Shown one piece after another: positions 8,421-17,044 of a DNA stretch of 64,000 bases. This DNA comes from Paraneptunicella aestuarii (GTDB taxonomy: Bacteria > Pseudomonadota > Gammaproteobacteria > Enterobacterales > Alteromonadaceae): contig NZ_CP074570.1 of NCBI RefSeq assembly GCF_019900845.1, positions 2,356,001 through 2,420,000 of the forward strand, in the 5' to 3' direction. Both the position numbers and the translations under genes were made by a program. Positions within the stretch are counted from its first letter, which is position 1. Each line of letters starts with the position of its first letter. The notes below the pieces were generated by a model. It had not been told where the DNA came from, did no database searches, and was given only the letters and a program-made list of their open reading frames with translations.

Positions 8421-10757
8421 ATGAAGCTTCAAAAACGGATAAGCATTTATATATCCTCACTGGTGATTAGTTCTTTAATTGTGCTTGCTGCTGCATTATT
8501 TATTACAGCGAAAAGTGAAATTGAAAATGCCCTGGTAAAAGAGTTTGATGAACGTCTGGTTGGTATACGTGATGCGCAAAAGCACCAGATAGAATCCTAT
8601 TTCTCCACCATTCAAAATCAGGTTATCACCCTTGCCAGTTCCACGATGACCCAAGACGCCATGCGAGATTTTACCTCGGCGTTCCAAACCTTCGAACAAG
8701 ATGTCCGCCTGCCTGTTTCTCAAGAAGATATAACACGTAGTTTGAATAATTACTATCAAGATGAATTTGGCAAAAAATACAGAGAAATGAACGAAGGAAG
8801 GCAAGTAAATACCCATGAGTTAATTCAATCTTTATCAGAAAATGCCAAAACAATTCAGTATATTTATATTAGTGGCAATAAATTTCCATTAGGTGAGAAA
8901 GATAAGTTAATTAATGCAGAAAACCCATCCAGACATAATCAGTTTCATGAAAAATATCACCCGTCATATCGGCAATTCTTATACTCTTTCGGTTATTACG
9001 ATATTTTTCTAGTGGATTTGAATGGAAACGTTGTTTATACCGTTTTCAAAGAGCTGGATTTTGCTACCTCACTAACCAACGGTGCTTATAAAAATTCAGG
9101 TTTGGCTAACACCTTTAAACGCGCCGTCGCACTTTCCTCTGGTGAAAGCGTGTTGGTTGACTTTGAGCCTTATAGCCCTTCTTACGAAAGCCCCGCATCA
9201 TTTATCGGCACACCAATCGTTAGCGAAGGACGCACAATTGGCGTATTGATATTTCAGATGCCCATTGAACGCATCAACAGCATTATGACGTTTAATAAAA
9301 ATTGGCATGGCAGCGGCATGGGGAATAGTGGAGAAACCTATCTTGTTGGGCAAGACATCAAAATGCGCAGCAATAGTCGATTCCTGATAGAAGCGCCTAA
9401 CGAGTTCTTCAAAGCTGTGCAGGGAAATTTCGAGAGTAGCGTTATTGATGAAATGAAAAGTAAGGAAACCACGATTGGATTACAGACGGTGAACACCGAG
9501 TCAGTGCAAAGAGCATTAAAAGGGAATTCGGGCATTACTTTGGTCAAGGATTACAGGGGAGTGGATGTGATTTCTGCCTATACTCCTCTGAATATTTCGG
9601 GGGTGAATTGGGTATTGTTAAGTGAAATTGATAAGGATGAAGCATTTTCATCCTTAGGTTCTCTGGAAAGTGCGCTGACTGTCACGGGGTTGGTTATCGC
9701 GTTGATTTTGGGCATTGTAAGTTTCCTGCTATCAATCATCATGGCAAAAAGTATTGCTCGTCCTATTAATCAGATGATTTCCTTTATTAATAACAGTGCT
9801 TCTAATCTCGATTTCTCTAATCGTTATCAAATAACCAAAACGGTAGAAGCCAATGACGAAATCCGGGATTTGGCAATCAGTTTTAATACTATGGTTGGGT
9901 CTGTGGAATCCACAGTTAAAGACGTTAAGCAAGCGTCATCCGTGCTATTAAAAGCAGTATCAGAACTGATGAGCAAGTTTGAAGAAGCGAAAAACAAATC
10001 GGCTGAACAATCTAATCTTACCGTCCAGATCTCCGCAGCCATTGAACAGTTGGCCATGACATCAAAAAGAGTGGCTGAAATTGCCAATCAAACCAGTGAA
10101 ATGAGTAATGAAGGTGTGGAAAAGTCTAATGCTGGACGCGATTTGGTTATAGTCAATCAGCAGAATAGCGAAACCCTGGTTAATGAAATGAGTTCGACCA
10201 ATGAAGTTATGAAACAACTGGAAGAACAAACATCGAATATTGGCAAAGTGCTTGAAGTAATCGTTGCTATTGCCGAGCAAACCAATTTATTGGCATTAAA
10301 TGCCGCTATCGAAGCCGCCCGAGCCGGTGAACAAGGCAGAGGTTTCGCTGTTGTCGCTGATGAAGTGAGAACATTGGCTAAGCGAACTCAGGATTCAACC
10401 GGGGAAATCAGTCAAATAATTCGAGACTTACAATCAGGTAGTAAAGTCACGGTCGCTTCCATTCAAGAAGCCAACGAAAGAGCAGAAGATACCAAACGTA
10501 TAGCACATGACGTGGGAGGGGCACTTAACACCATTATTGGTATTATTCAGCAGATCGAAGCCTACAACACGGAAGTGAATACCGCAGCGTCGGAACAAAG
10601 CCATGTAACAGAGGATATGTCTCAGCGAATTTCAGCTGTTACGGTGTTGGCGGAAGATAATCGAGAGCTCATGGACGAAGCCGAAAAACGCGCCTTATGG
10701 GTTTCTGAAAAATCCCGTGAATTGGAAAATATGGTGAAAAACTATAAGGTGAGTTAG
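8421..10757 (+). CDS. Methyl-accepting chemotaxis protein with periplasmic Cache-type sensor
   Basis: Transmembrane chemoreceptor of 778 residues. Helix 1 is at about residues 8-30, and a large periplasmic region of about 380 residues has the look of a double Cache ligand-binding domain. Helix 2 is near 418-440, followed by a HAMP segment (SIARPINQMISFIN). The signalling domain shows the conserved hairpin tip, with [18 protein letters not shown] and [15 protein letters not shown] near residues 615-650. There is no NWETF-like CheR tether at the C-terminus. It stands alone with about 190 bases upstream. TTGACA at 8354-8359 has no convincing -10 partner. The ligand cannot be read from the sequence. 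Confidence 0.93.
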   Translation: MKLQKRISIYISSLVISSLIVLAAALFITAKSEIENALVKEFDERLVGIRDAQKHQIESYFSTIQNQVITLASSTMTQDAMRDFTSAFQTFEQDVRLPVSQEDITRSLNNYYQDEFGKKYREMNEGRQVNTHELIQSLSENAKTIQYIYISGNKFPLGEKDKLINAENPSRHNQFHEKYHPSYRQFLYSFGYYDIFLVDLNGNVVYTVFKELDFATSLTNGAYKNSGLANTFKRAVALSSGESVLVDFEPYSPSYESPASFIGTPIVSEGRTIGVLIFQMPIERINSIMTFNKNWHGSGMGNSGETYLVGQDIKMRSNSRFLIEAPNEFFKAVQGNFESSVIDEMKSKETTIGLQTVNTESVQRALKGNSGITLVKDYRGVDVISAYTPLNISGVNWVLLSEIDKDEAFSSLGSLESALTVTGLVIALILGIVSFLLSIIMAKSIARPINQMISFINNSASNLDFSNRYQITKTVEANDEIRDLAISFNTMVGSVESTVKDVKQASSVLLKAVSELMSKFEEAKNKSAEQSNLTVQISAAIEQLAMTSKRVAEIANQTSEMSNEGVEKSNAGRDLVIVNQQNSETLVNEMSSTNEVMKQLEEQTSNIGKVLEVIVAIAEQTNLLALNAAIEAARAGEQGRGFAVVADEVRTLAKRTQDSTGEISQIIRDLQSGSKVTVASIQEANERAEDTKRIAHDVGGALNTIIGIIQQIEAYNTEVNTAASEQSHVTEDMSQRISAVTVLAEDNRELMDEAEKRALWVSEKSRELENMVKNYKVS

Positions 10758-11339
10758 GGCGTATTTTGGAGCTGTTTGCTTTATTTTATTAGGTTTTTAA
10801 GTTGTCCCTCTTGTCACTGGTTATGTGGCGGTTTTTGAGTTCGAGTGAATCAATTCAATACATCGAACGCAAATAAAAGCTAATCGCGAAAAATTCGCCA
10901 TGTCCAACTCGTTATAGCTAGACAAAACATTTTCAACAAATGGTGCTAAATGCTAGTAGTCATTAGCTTCATCAGCTCGATTTCACTTAAAGAAAATAAT
11001 ATTTCTCATTTCGTAGTCTTAAGCTATTGAAAGCGCTCTCATTCAACGGTTGTTTTTACTACCTTCGTAATTCTCGGTTTTCGTCTCGAACAAGCGATGG
11101 GTTTTAACTTATTGATTCTAATAAAAAGAAAACCTAAGATTTAAATTATCAGGAGCCTGTGAAAATACCAGTTCTTGCTTTCCTAAAATAATATATGGAA
11201 AAGATTCTGGTAATTCGATTTAACCTATTGCTAAAATTGGAGGAAGTTTTTCTAGTTGATTTTTTTGGTATGGTTCTAAAAATGCCCATAATGAGAATTC
11301 ATAGTTATACACTGTTATAAATTTTTAGAGTAAGTCATA
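10758..11339. other. Gene-poor interval, 582 bp
   Basis: AT-rich stretch between the chemoreceptor and the accessory genes. I see no intact gene. On the minus strand at 11118-11303 there is a short broken coding-like segment (listed separately). CGTTATAGC at 10910-10918 equals the junction at 13579-13587 near the possible cassette, but no complementary partner was found, so it is only noted. Confidence 0.5.
11118..11303 (-). pseudogene. Decayed coding fragment of unknown family
   Basis: Read on the minus strand, one frame gives a protein-like segment containing EFSLWAFLEPYQKNQ and LEKLPPILAIG before a stop. A second frame resumes immediately with ELPESFPYIILGKQE and runs to a stop at 11118-11120. 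The balanced composition and end-to-end arrangement suggest one frameshifted gene remnant. There is no upstream start in frame. I do not recognise the family. This is a weak call made by eye. Confidence 0.25.
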
Positions 11340-11525
11340 ATGGATTGGATTATCGAAAATAAAGATTGGCTCTTTAGTGGAGTCGCGATTGCAATACCTC
11401 TTACAGTTATAGGTTGGTTGATTGCTACACGTGGAAACAAACAGATTCAAAAAGGTGGTAAAAACTCAACCAATATTCAAGTTAGTGGAAGTCTTAATAT
11501 AGGCCGGAATAAGGATGATGAATAA
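11340..11525 (+). CDS. Small single-span membrane protein with QKGG..STNIQ tail
   Basis: A 61-residue protein with one membrane helix (about residues 10-30, FSGVAIAIPLTVIGWLIA) followed by a polar tail containing NKQIQKGGKNSTNIQ and SGSLNIG. The tail repeats the motif at the N-terminus of the next protein (NKQSQKGGDSSTNIQ), and the two genes overlap by 11 bases, so they almost certainly work together. The tail may act as a beta-type self-association or recruitment segment anchoring the partner to the membrane; that is inference. There is no clear ribosome site beyond weak AG-rich bases at 11328-11333. Confidence 0.6.
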   Translation: MDWIIENKDWLFSGVAIAIPLTVIGWLIATRGNKQIQKGGKNSTNIQVSGSLNIGRNKDDE

Positions 11526-12621
11526 GCAAAGTCAAAAAGGGGGGGATAGCTCAACTAACATTCAGACCGAGCAAATGATCGTGCAAGTTGGAATTGATGA
11601 AAAGCGTGCTCGCGAAATTTATCAAGAAATGAATCTTCAGCTAAAGAAAGATTACACTGAAGAAGCGCTAAAAATTGCAAATACAAGAGTTTTAGAGTTT
11701 GAAAATTTACTCATGCCTAAGATGGAAAGTGTCGAAGGTGCATTAGAGATATTCGCGGATCCTAGCTTTCAAATTTTACTCGTTGATGCGCAAAAGACAG
11801 TAGCCTCTACTGAAAGAACTGCTGACTATGAGCTCCTTTCCGAGTTGTTAATACATAGATTTCAGAGAGGTGAAAACCGTATTGTGAGAGCTGGAATTAG
11901 TCGAGCCGTAGAGATTGTAGATAAAATTTCTGATGATGCTTTAATTGGATTAACAGCATTTCATGCTGTAAGTTCATTCCTCCCTTCGACTGGAGATATT
12001 TTTCAAGGAATAGATCGACTAGATGACTTGTTCGGAAAGATATTATACGGGTCTTTACCATCAGGTATGGATTGGTTGGATCACTTAGACATTTTAGATG
12101 CTGTTCGCCTGAGTTCATTTGGTGGCTTAAAGAAAATCGAGCAATACTACTCTGAACAGCTACCTGGATATGTGGATGCTGGAATTAGAAAGGATTCGGA
12201 CGACTATAATAAGGCACTGGAAATTCTTAAAGCTGAAGCTTTATCTCATACAATAATGGTTGAGCATGCATTGAATCCTAATTATGTAAGAATTCCGGTG
12301 CCGGACCGGCAGCAAATTGGATCTATTAGTTTAATTCAGCAAGTAATTCATGAGGGTAGTCTTATTCAGTTGCCCGTTGCACCTTCAGAAGAGCAAAAGG
12401 ATGCAATGAACTCGGTATATGATCTGTATGACAAAGACCCGAGTATAAAGACTGAAAACATTCGTTTATTGATAGAAAATATAGATAAAAGAAAAAACTT
12501 AAATACTCTAAAAGAATGGTGGAACAGCTTGAATGTAGGCATTCAAATAACAGCTGTCGGAAAGGTGTTAGCGCATTCAAATGCGCAGAGATGCGATAAA
12601 AATCTACCGCCGCTCAACTAA
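11515..12621 (+). CDS. Uncharacterised protein resembling the LPO_1073/Vpar_1526 family
   Basis: A 368-residue soluble protein. It opens with NKQSQKGGDSSTNIQ, then an IVQVGIDEKRAREIYQEM helix-rich region. The overall pattern (a short GG-S-NIQ lead, a VG(I/L)...ar.i helix, then a long helical body with DPSFQILLVDAQKT and ADYELLSELLIHR) recalls the family named LPO_1073/Vpar_1526, which has no established function. The resemblance is from memory, not an alignment. It overlaps the small membrane protein gene by 11 bases. A 7-G run sits at 11539-11545 just after the start. ATG 11518 is an equally possible start. The accessory context hints at a conflict or defence role. Confidence 0.55.
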   Translation: MMNKQSQKGGDSSTNIQTEQMIVQVGIDEKRAREIYQEMNLQLKKDYTEEALKIANTRVLEFENLLMPKMESVEGALEIFADPSFQILLVDAQKTVASTERTADYELLSELLIHRFQRGENRIVRAGISRAVEIVDKISDDALIGLTAFHAVSSFLPSTGDIFQGIDRLDDLFGKILYGSLPSGMDWLDHLDILDAVRLSSFGGLKKIEQYYSEQLPGYVDAGIRKDSDDYNKALEILKAEALSHTIMVEHALNPNYVRIPVPDRQQIGSISLIQQVIHEGSLIQLPVAPSEEQKDAMNSVYDLYDKDPSIKTENIRLLIENIDKRKNLNTLKEWWNSLNVGIQITAVGKVLAHSNAQRCDKNLPPLN

Positions 12622-12690
12622 TAAAAATTAGGAATGGAGAGCAATGTATAATAAACCAATCAACTTCACGCCTGCGTCGCTTATCTTGGC

Positions 12691-13581
12691 GTTATGTGTG
12701 AAGATAAGGTATCGAATAAATTATGAATATCACTTTTGATTCAAATGTCTGGAGGATAATATCCTCGCCAGAAAAATTCCCCAATGAACCTTCAATTGAA
12801 GTTTTTAAGGCCATAAGAAAAGCAATTGAAGATAGTAAAATAACCCCTTTCCTTTGTGAAACAGTTTTTACACTTGAGGCAATAAAAAGGAAAGAAAGAA
12901 AAAGGTTCTTTTCAGCTTACAAAGCAAGCATCAACAGCTCAGTTGAGGAAGGAGAAAATGGGGAATTGAAATTATCGTTCTCTATGGGGCCAGATAAAAC
13001 TGCACATCCAGGGAATAATAGCTATTTAGAAGCTCACCTAACTGATGCTATTGAAATTGGTTTTCAAATTATCAAGCTACCAAGATTTGCAGGAATAGTG
13101 AACCCCGATATAGAAGCATACTATTACCAGCATAGTGATTTGAACTCATACCACGACAAAGTACATAAAGTATGTAGGGAAATCGAGCAAAAAGGTGCGG
13201 GGATATCCCATATTAAGGAGTTGGGTGAAAGATTCAACCCCCAATGGGTTACTGGTATTAAACAAGCACCGGAAAGTGAAGAAGGTAATATTGCTAAGGC
13301 AATAGCAGAATGGGCTGATGGTGATTCAGTTGCTTGCCACATAGCTGTTGGCGGGGACTATTTTTGCACCAGAGACACGGCTAAGAAAGCTGGTGATAAA
13401 TCGATATTGAGTGAGGACAATCTAACTTGGTTGAAACAAGAATATAATTTTCACACTATTTCACCAGAAGGTTTAGCTTCGAAATGTTAGAAGCTAAACA
13501 CATAACAATCATATGTACTTGGACAGAAAAATGCAGATCGAGGAATGAGCGCCTCTTTTTTCTAACGGTGATGTGAAGCGT
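12691..13581 (+). mobile_element. Possible integron-type gene cassette carrying a PIN-like gene
   Basis: The segment begins GTTATGTGT at 12691-12699 (close to the GTTRRRY core of attC sites), 32 bases before the PIN-like start codon. Eight bases after the PIN-like stop codon lies the exact reverse complement ACACATAAC at 13498-13506. GCGTTATAGC follows at 13578-13587, where a new cassette would start. A cassette's first bases should pair with the 5' core of its own attC, and that is what is seen over nine bases. GCTTATC-TTGGC-GTTATGT at the left end resembles a 2R-1R pair. The inner L boxes of the right-hand site match poorly, and no intI is present in the window. Confidence 0.35.
12723..13490 (+). 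CDS. PIN-like domain protein (putative RNase)
   Basis: A 255-residue protein with the layout of a PIN nuclease. It has an N-terminal acidic site in ITFDSNVW (Asp6) and a glutamate in LCETVF near residue 46. A C-terminal acidic cluster follows with ADGDSVACHIAVGG and YFCTRDTAKKAG near residues 198-225. PIN domains use such four acidic residues to bind metal and cut RNA. It is longer than typical VapC toxins (about 130-150 residues), with an inserted middle region, and no antitoxin-like partner is adjacent. It may sit inside an integron-type cassette. The family match is by motif only. Confidence 0.6.
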   Translation: MNITFDSNVWRIISSPEKFPNEPSIEVFKAIRKAIEDSKITPFLCETVFTLEAIKRKERKRFFSAYKASINSSVEEGENGELKLSFSMGPDKTAHPGNNSYLEAHLTDAIEIGFQIIKLPRFAGIVNPDIEAYYYQHSDLNSYHDKVHKVCREIEQKGAGISHIKELGERFNPQWVTGIKQAPESEEGNIAKAIAEWADGDSVACHIAVGGDYFCTRDTAKKAGDKSILSEDNLTWLKQEYNFHTISPEGLASKC

Positions 13582-13588
13582 TATAGCA

Positions 13589-13696
13589 ATGAAGTATTTA
13601 ATTAGCCTTTTGTTACTCCTTATAGCTGTAATCTATAACATCAGATACTCGAATGATGAGCTTACTGTTAGCTTTACCAAAGTCATTCTCTTTTAA
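13589..13696 (+). CDS. Very small predicted membrane peptide (35 aa)
   Basis: ATG at 13589 opens a 35-residue frame: a lysine, then a hydrophobic helix (YLISLLLLLIAVIY), then a polar tail ending VSFTKVILF. The start lies two bases after the CGTTATAGC junction at the end of the possible cassette, as cassette genes often do. There is no strong ribosome site. It could be a real small protein or the truncated start of a longer one. Confidence 0.35.
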   Translation: MKYLISLLLLLIAVIYNIRYSNDELTVSFTKVILF

Positions 13697-13794
13697 CCTA
13701 AGTCTTTTGTTTTAGTTATATTGGATTTATACGGTAAAAATCAGAGAGGCTTTTTGTTGGTTTGGTATGCTTATTGCCGCCAAGCTGCACTGCG

Positions 13795-13975
13795 TCACAG
13801 TCCATCAATTAGTTTTTGATGTGTTTCTTTCCTTTCTTTGAAATAGCCATATTTGTCATAAGTCCCCATAACCTTAGGCAACTTGTCGTTTAAGCATCTC
13901 TCAGCCACATGAGGTTGAATGCCAAAGTTCGACATTAATGGTTCGGCTAATGTTAGTCAGGCTCCGATGAAAAAT
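13795..13975 (-). pseudogene. C-terminal relic of a tyrosine recombinase (integrase), frameshifted
   Basis: On the minus strand the frame ending at TGA (13797-13795) reads SNFGIQPHVAERCLND, then KLPKVMGTYDKYGYFKER, then KETHQKLIDGL. This is the C-terminal end of a phage- or island-type tyrosine recombinase, with the catalytic tyrosine in GTYD. Just upstream, in another frame, is HRSLTNISRTI, which looks like the HxLRRT-type motif of the same enzyme, so the relic is frameshifted. Everything further upstream is missing. It marks a past integration event beside the accessory genes at 11340-13696. It does not resemble IntI of integrons. Confidence 0.6.
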
Positions 13976-14001
13976 AAAAAGTGGGAAATGAAAACTAAAA
14001 G

Positions 14002-14036
14002 AAAAATGCTGAGAATACACTCCGGTATTCTCAGCA
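14002..14036 (-). terminator. Rho-independent-type terminator on the minus strand
   Basis: TGCTGAGAATAC at 14007-14018 and GTATTCTCAGCA at 14025-14036 form a perfect 12-bp stem with a 6-base loop. Read on the minus strand it is followed by TTTTTCTTTT (from 14006 downward). No intact minus-strand gene lies upstream of it now, so it may belong to the lost mobile element. Confidence 0.5.
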
Positions 14037-14197
14037 ACAAAGAGCAAACTACAAAAGCAGTAGATATGCATTGTGGGGTAATCGCTAAGCATAAATACTG
14101 AAAATCCTAGGTGATCGGAAGTTAGGATCACACAGGAACTGCATTTCAATATCGCTCCACACATTTAGATGATAGGTCTGGCTTCTGCTGCGCACAA

Positions 14198-14214
14198 TGC
14201 GACATTTTGTCGCA
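14198..14214. promoter_or_regulatory. Perfect palindrome, possible operator
   Basis: TGCGACA-TTT-TGTCGCA is a perfect 7-bp inverted repeat with a 3-base centre, 195 bases upstream of the phosphorylase gene. It could be a repressor site or a small hairpin; no T tract follows. Confidence 0.25.
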
Positions 14215-14408
14215 CCCTGATTTTTATATGACGGATCCTTTGTTGAAGTGGATGTAAAAACTTAACTTTACAGGCTGATGCGTTGAATTTCTGAGAACTA
14301 AGCTGAATAGAAGACTAAGCTGTTTGTCAGAGGCGCATAATCAGTTAGGATTACCCGGCGCTAAAATTTGAAACCTAAAATAACGATAACTCCACAAGGA
14401 ACCAAGCT

Positions 14409-15929
14409 TTGATCAAGAAACAGCATCTCCTGAAAGTGCTCGATATGGGTATTGATACCCATCAGGAACCTGTCGTATTTATTCGTTCTGACTGCCACGT
14501 GTGTAAGTCGGAAGGGTTTACGGCCAGTAACCGTGTTGCTGTATCAACCAATGGGTTCAAGATGCTTGCAACTCTGAATGTTGTTGAAGGAGATATCATT
14601 CCCAAGGGATATGCCGGTTTTTCCAAAGCCGCGATTAAGCGTCTTAAAGCCTTACCCGGTGACGATGTGCAATTCTCTCATCCACCGGTTTTACCTTCTT
14701 TAGGCTATGTACGAAAAAAGATTTTTGGCGAAAAGCTCAGCAAGCCTGAAATAGAAGCCATCGTAAAAGACATTAGTGACCATCAATATCGAGATATTGA
14801 GATTGCCAGTTTTCTTGCTATTTGTGCCGGTGGTCGATTGGATGCCGATGAAATTACTGATTTAACCATGGCGATGGTGAATTGTGGCAAGAGGCTGTCG
14901 TGGAATGGTCAGAAAAAAATTATGGACAAACATTGTGTCGGTGGTGTTCCCGGCAACAGAACCACACCTTTGGTGGTCTCCATTGTAAGCGCCGCTGGTT
15001 TGATTATTCCTAAAACCTCTTCGCGCGCCATTACTTCTCCTGCTGGAACGGCGGATACAGTTGAAACACTAACTGAAGTGAACTTGAGCATGGAAGACAT
15101 GCAGCGCGTCGTTGCCGAAACGGGTGGCTGTTTAGCCTGGGGCGGCGCGGTTAATTTAAGCCCTGCTGATGACTTGCTCATTCGTATTGAGCAAGCGCTG
15201 GATCTTGATGGTGAAGGGCAATTGATTGCGTCCATGTTATCCAAAAAAATCGCCAGCGGTTCGACCCATGCCATTATTGATATTCCGGTTGGTGACACAG
15301 CCAAAGTACGCACTCAGAAAGATGTCGATCGTTTAGCTGACTTGTTCTACAGGGTAGGAACGGCATGTGGTTTAAAAGTGCGTTGCATCATTACTGATGG
15401 CAGCAAGCCTGTCGGTTTTGGCATTGGCCCGGTTGAAGAAGCCAGAGACTTATTGGCTGTGTTGAATGGTGAACCGGAAGCTCCCAGGGATTTAAGAGAA
15501 AAGTCCATATTATTGTCGGCTCATTTGCTGGATTTGGCGAATAACGACGAACAAAGCCGTGATCTTTCCAAGTGTATCGAACAGGCAACCCAGATACTCG
15601 ACAGCGGATTAGCCAAGCAACAGTTTGAAAAAATCGCCCAGGCACAAGGTGGTTTGAAAACTCTGCCCGACGCGGGTTTCTTCCATATGGAAACCGCGCC
15701 AATATCCGGCACCATTACAGCGTTTGACAACCGTAAGTTAGCCCGTTTGGCGAAACTGGCTGGTGCGCCGTTTACTAAAGCATCTGGACTTAGATTACAC
15801 GCTACTGTCGGCGATGTTGTCAGGACAGGCGCGCCATTGTTTACCATTTATAGTAATAGTAGTGGCGAATTGGATTATGCCATGCGCTACTACCAGGATA
15901 ACCCTGATCTGGTTTGTATTCAGCCTTAG
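14409..15929 (+). CDS. AMP phosphorylase / archaeal-type thymidine phosphorylase-like enzyme
   Basis: A 506-residue member of the nucleoside phosphorylase family in its long, archaeal-type version. That version has an extra N-terminal domain of about 80 residues before the helical domain; ordinary DeoA is about 440 residues. Active-site stretches include KHCVGGVPGNRTTPLVV near residues 173-190, SSRAITSPAGTADT near 204-217 and a phosphate-binding KKIASGSTHA near 276. The long family includes AMP phosphorylases that release ribose 1,5-bisphosphate; the true substrate here is uncertain. The start is TTG 14409 with AAGGA eight bases upstream. It is followed by a PRPP synthetase-like gene, a pairing that suggests ribose-phosphate recycling. 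Confidence 0.85.
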   Translation: MIKKQHLLKVLDMGIDTHQEPVVFIRSDCHVCKSEGFTASNRVAVSTNGFKMLATLNVVEGDIIPKGYAGFSKAAIKRLKALPGDDVQFSHPPVLPSLGYVRKKIFGEKLSKPEIEAIVKDISDHQYRDIEIASFLAICAGGRLDADEITDLTMAMVNCGKRLSWNGQKKIMDKHCVGGVPGNRTTPLVVSIVSAAGLIIPKTSSRAITSPAGTADTVETLTEVNLSMEDMQRVVAETGGCLAWGGAVNLSPADDLLIRIEQALDLDGEGQLIASMLSKKIASGSTHAIIDIPVGDTAKVRTQKDVDRLADLFYRVGTACGLKVRCIITDGSKPVGFGIGPVEEARDLLAVLNGEPEAPRDLREKSILLSAHLLDLANNDEQSRDLSKCIEQATQILDSGLAKQQFEKIAQAQGGLKTLPDAGFFHMETAPISGTITAFDNRKLARLAKLAGAPFTKASGLRLHATVGDVVRTGAPLFTIYSNSSGELDYAMRYYQDNPDLVCIQP

Positions 15930-16032
15930 ACGAGCCTGAATAAATCTTATATTTCAGGATGTTAGTTGCCAAGGTTAGGGCATAAGGAACAGGGAATAAT
16001 AAGGATAAATCATTACATGATACGAGGTTTAC

Positions 16033-16929
16033 ATGTTTCAAGATTCACCAGGTAATCTGGTTTTGTTTGCTCCGACTCAGCACTCAATGTGTTATTCATT
16101 AAGTCAGCATTTGGGAGCCGAAGTCGGCGAAATAGAACATCGGCAGTTTCCTGATGGAGAAACTTACTTACGTGTACTCAATAATGTGAAGGGTAAAAAG
16201 TGCGTTATTTTATTGGACTTGGTAAACCCTAATCCCAAGTATTTGCCACTTATCTTTTTGTCTAACACATTACGAGATCTTGGCGCTGAATCGGTGGGAT
16301 TAGTTGCTCCTTATCTCAGTTATATGCGCCAGGACAAACGCTTTAATGAAGGTGAGGCAGTGAGTTCTCGTATTTTTGCCAAAGCTTTATCTCATCATGT
16401 TGACTGGATGGTGACCGTTGACCCACATTTACACCGCTTTGCCAGCCTGGATGAAATCTACAGTATTCCAACCGTGGTTGTGCAAGCAGCGCCTGCCATT
16501 GCCGAATGGCTGAAAGGTGAATCAGAAGTTATGCTGGTTGGCCCTGACGCTGAAAGCCAGCAATGGGTTGAGCAGATCGCCAGTATTTCAGAGCACCCTT
16601 TTATCATTGGTGAAAAAAAGCGGGAAGGGGATCGCGAAGTTCATATCACCTTTGAAGCGATAGAAAATAACCTGCCGAAAAAGGTCGTGATTATCGATGA
16701 TGTCATTTCCAGCGGACATACCATTTTGCAATGCGTCAATGAGCTCAAAACACTGGGTGTTCAGAATATCAGTTGTGCTACTGTTCATGGTATTTTTGCC
16801 GAAGATGCGGATTCCATGTTGATTCTCTCGGGACTAACTGAGCTGGTTACTTGCAATACGGTTGCTCATCATAGTAATCGAATCGATGTCAGTCGCTTTA
16901 TTGCTGACGCGGTTTATCAATGTCTTTAA
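16033..16929 (+). CDS. Ribose-phosphate pyrophosphokinase-like protein
   Basis: A 298-residue PRPP synthetase family protein with two phosphoribosyltransferase-type halves. Visible signatures are RQFPDGETYLR near residue 36, SYMRQDKRFNEGEAVSSR near 95-112, DPHLHRF (ATP/metal site) near 135 and the PRPP-binding loop VVIIDDVISSGHT near 220. It is shorter and more divergent than the housekeeping Prs (about 315 residues), suggesting a paralogue. It could act with the phosphorylase upstream, which may generate ribose phosphates. A 103-base gap separates them, with no terminator seen. Confidence 0.85.
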   Translation: MFQDSPGNLVLFAPTQHSMCYSLSQHLGAEVGEIEHRQFPDGETYLRVLNNVKGKKCVILLDLVNPNPKYLPLIFLSNTLRDLGAESVGLVAPYLSYMRQDKRFNEGEAVSSRIFAKALSHHVDWMVTVDPHLHRFASLDEIYSIPTVVVQAAPAIAEWLKGESEVMLVGPDAESQQWVEQIASISEHPFIIGEKKREGDREVHITFEAIENNLPKKVVIIDDVISSGHTILQCVNELKTLGVQNISCATVHGIFAEDADSMLILSGLTELVTCNTVAHHSNRIDVSRFIADAVYQCL

Positions 16930-17044
16930 CCTATAGCCTTCTTTTAAGCTGCTAAAAAACAGTTAACACAAGGTAATCTTTTAGGCACAATCGGTTAATT
17001 ATTGACTCTCACTCTTGAATTTTTTGAATTCTATGGCTTGGGCT

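Larger units (their letters stand above)
13697..14408. other. Gene-poor interval with integrase relic and hairpins, 712 bp
   Basis: Apart from the integrase relic and two inverted repeats (14007-14036 and 14198-14214), I see no gene. Open frames here (such as 13919-14101) lack coding character. The ribosome site of the following gene, AAGGA at 14396-14400, lies at its right edge. Confidence 0.5.

Noticed and set aside
10910..10918. CGTTATAGC as the left end of another integron cassette holding 11340-12621
   Set aside because: The expected complementary core (GCTATAAC) was not found before 12690, so only the PIN-like segment meets the pairing test.
13919..14101. A 60-codon plus-strand frame
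   Set aside because: It runs over the integrase relic and the minus-strand terminator hairpin and has no coding character.
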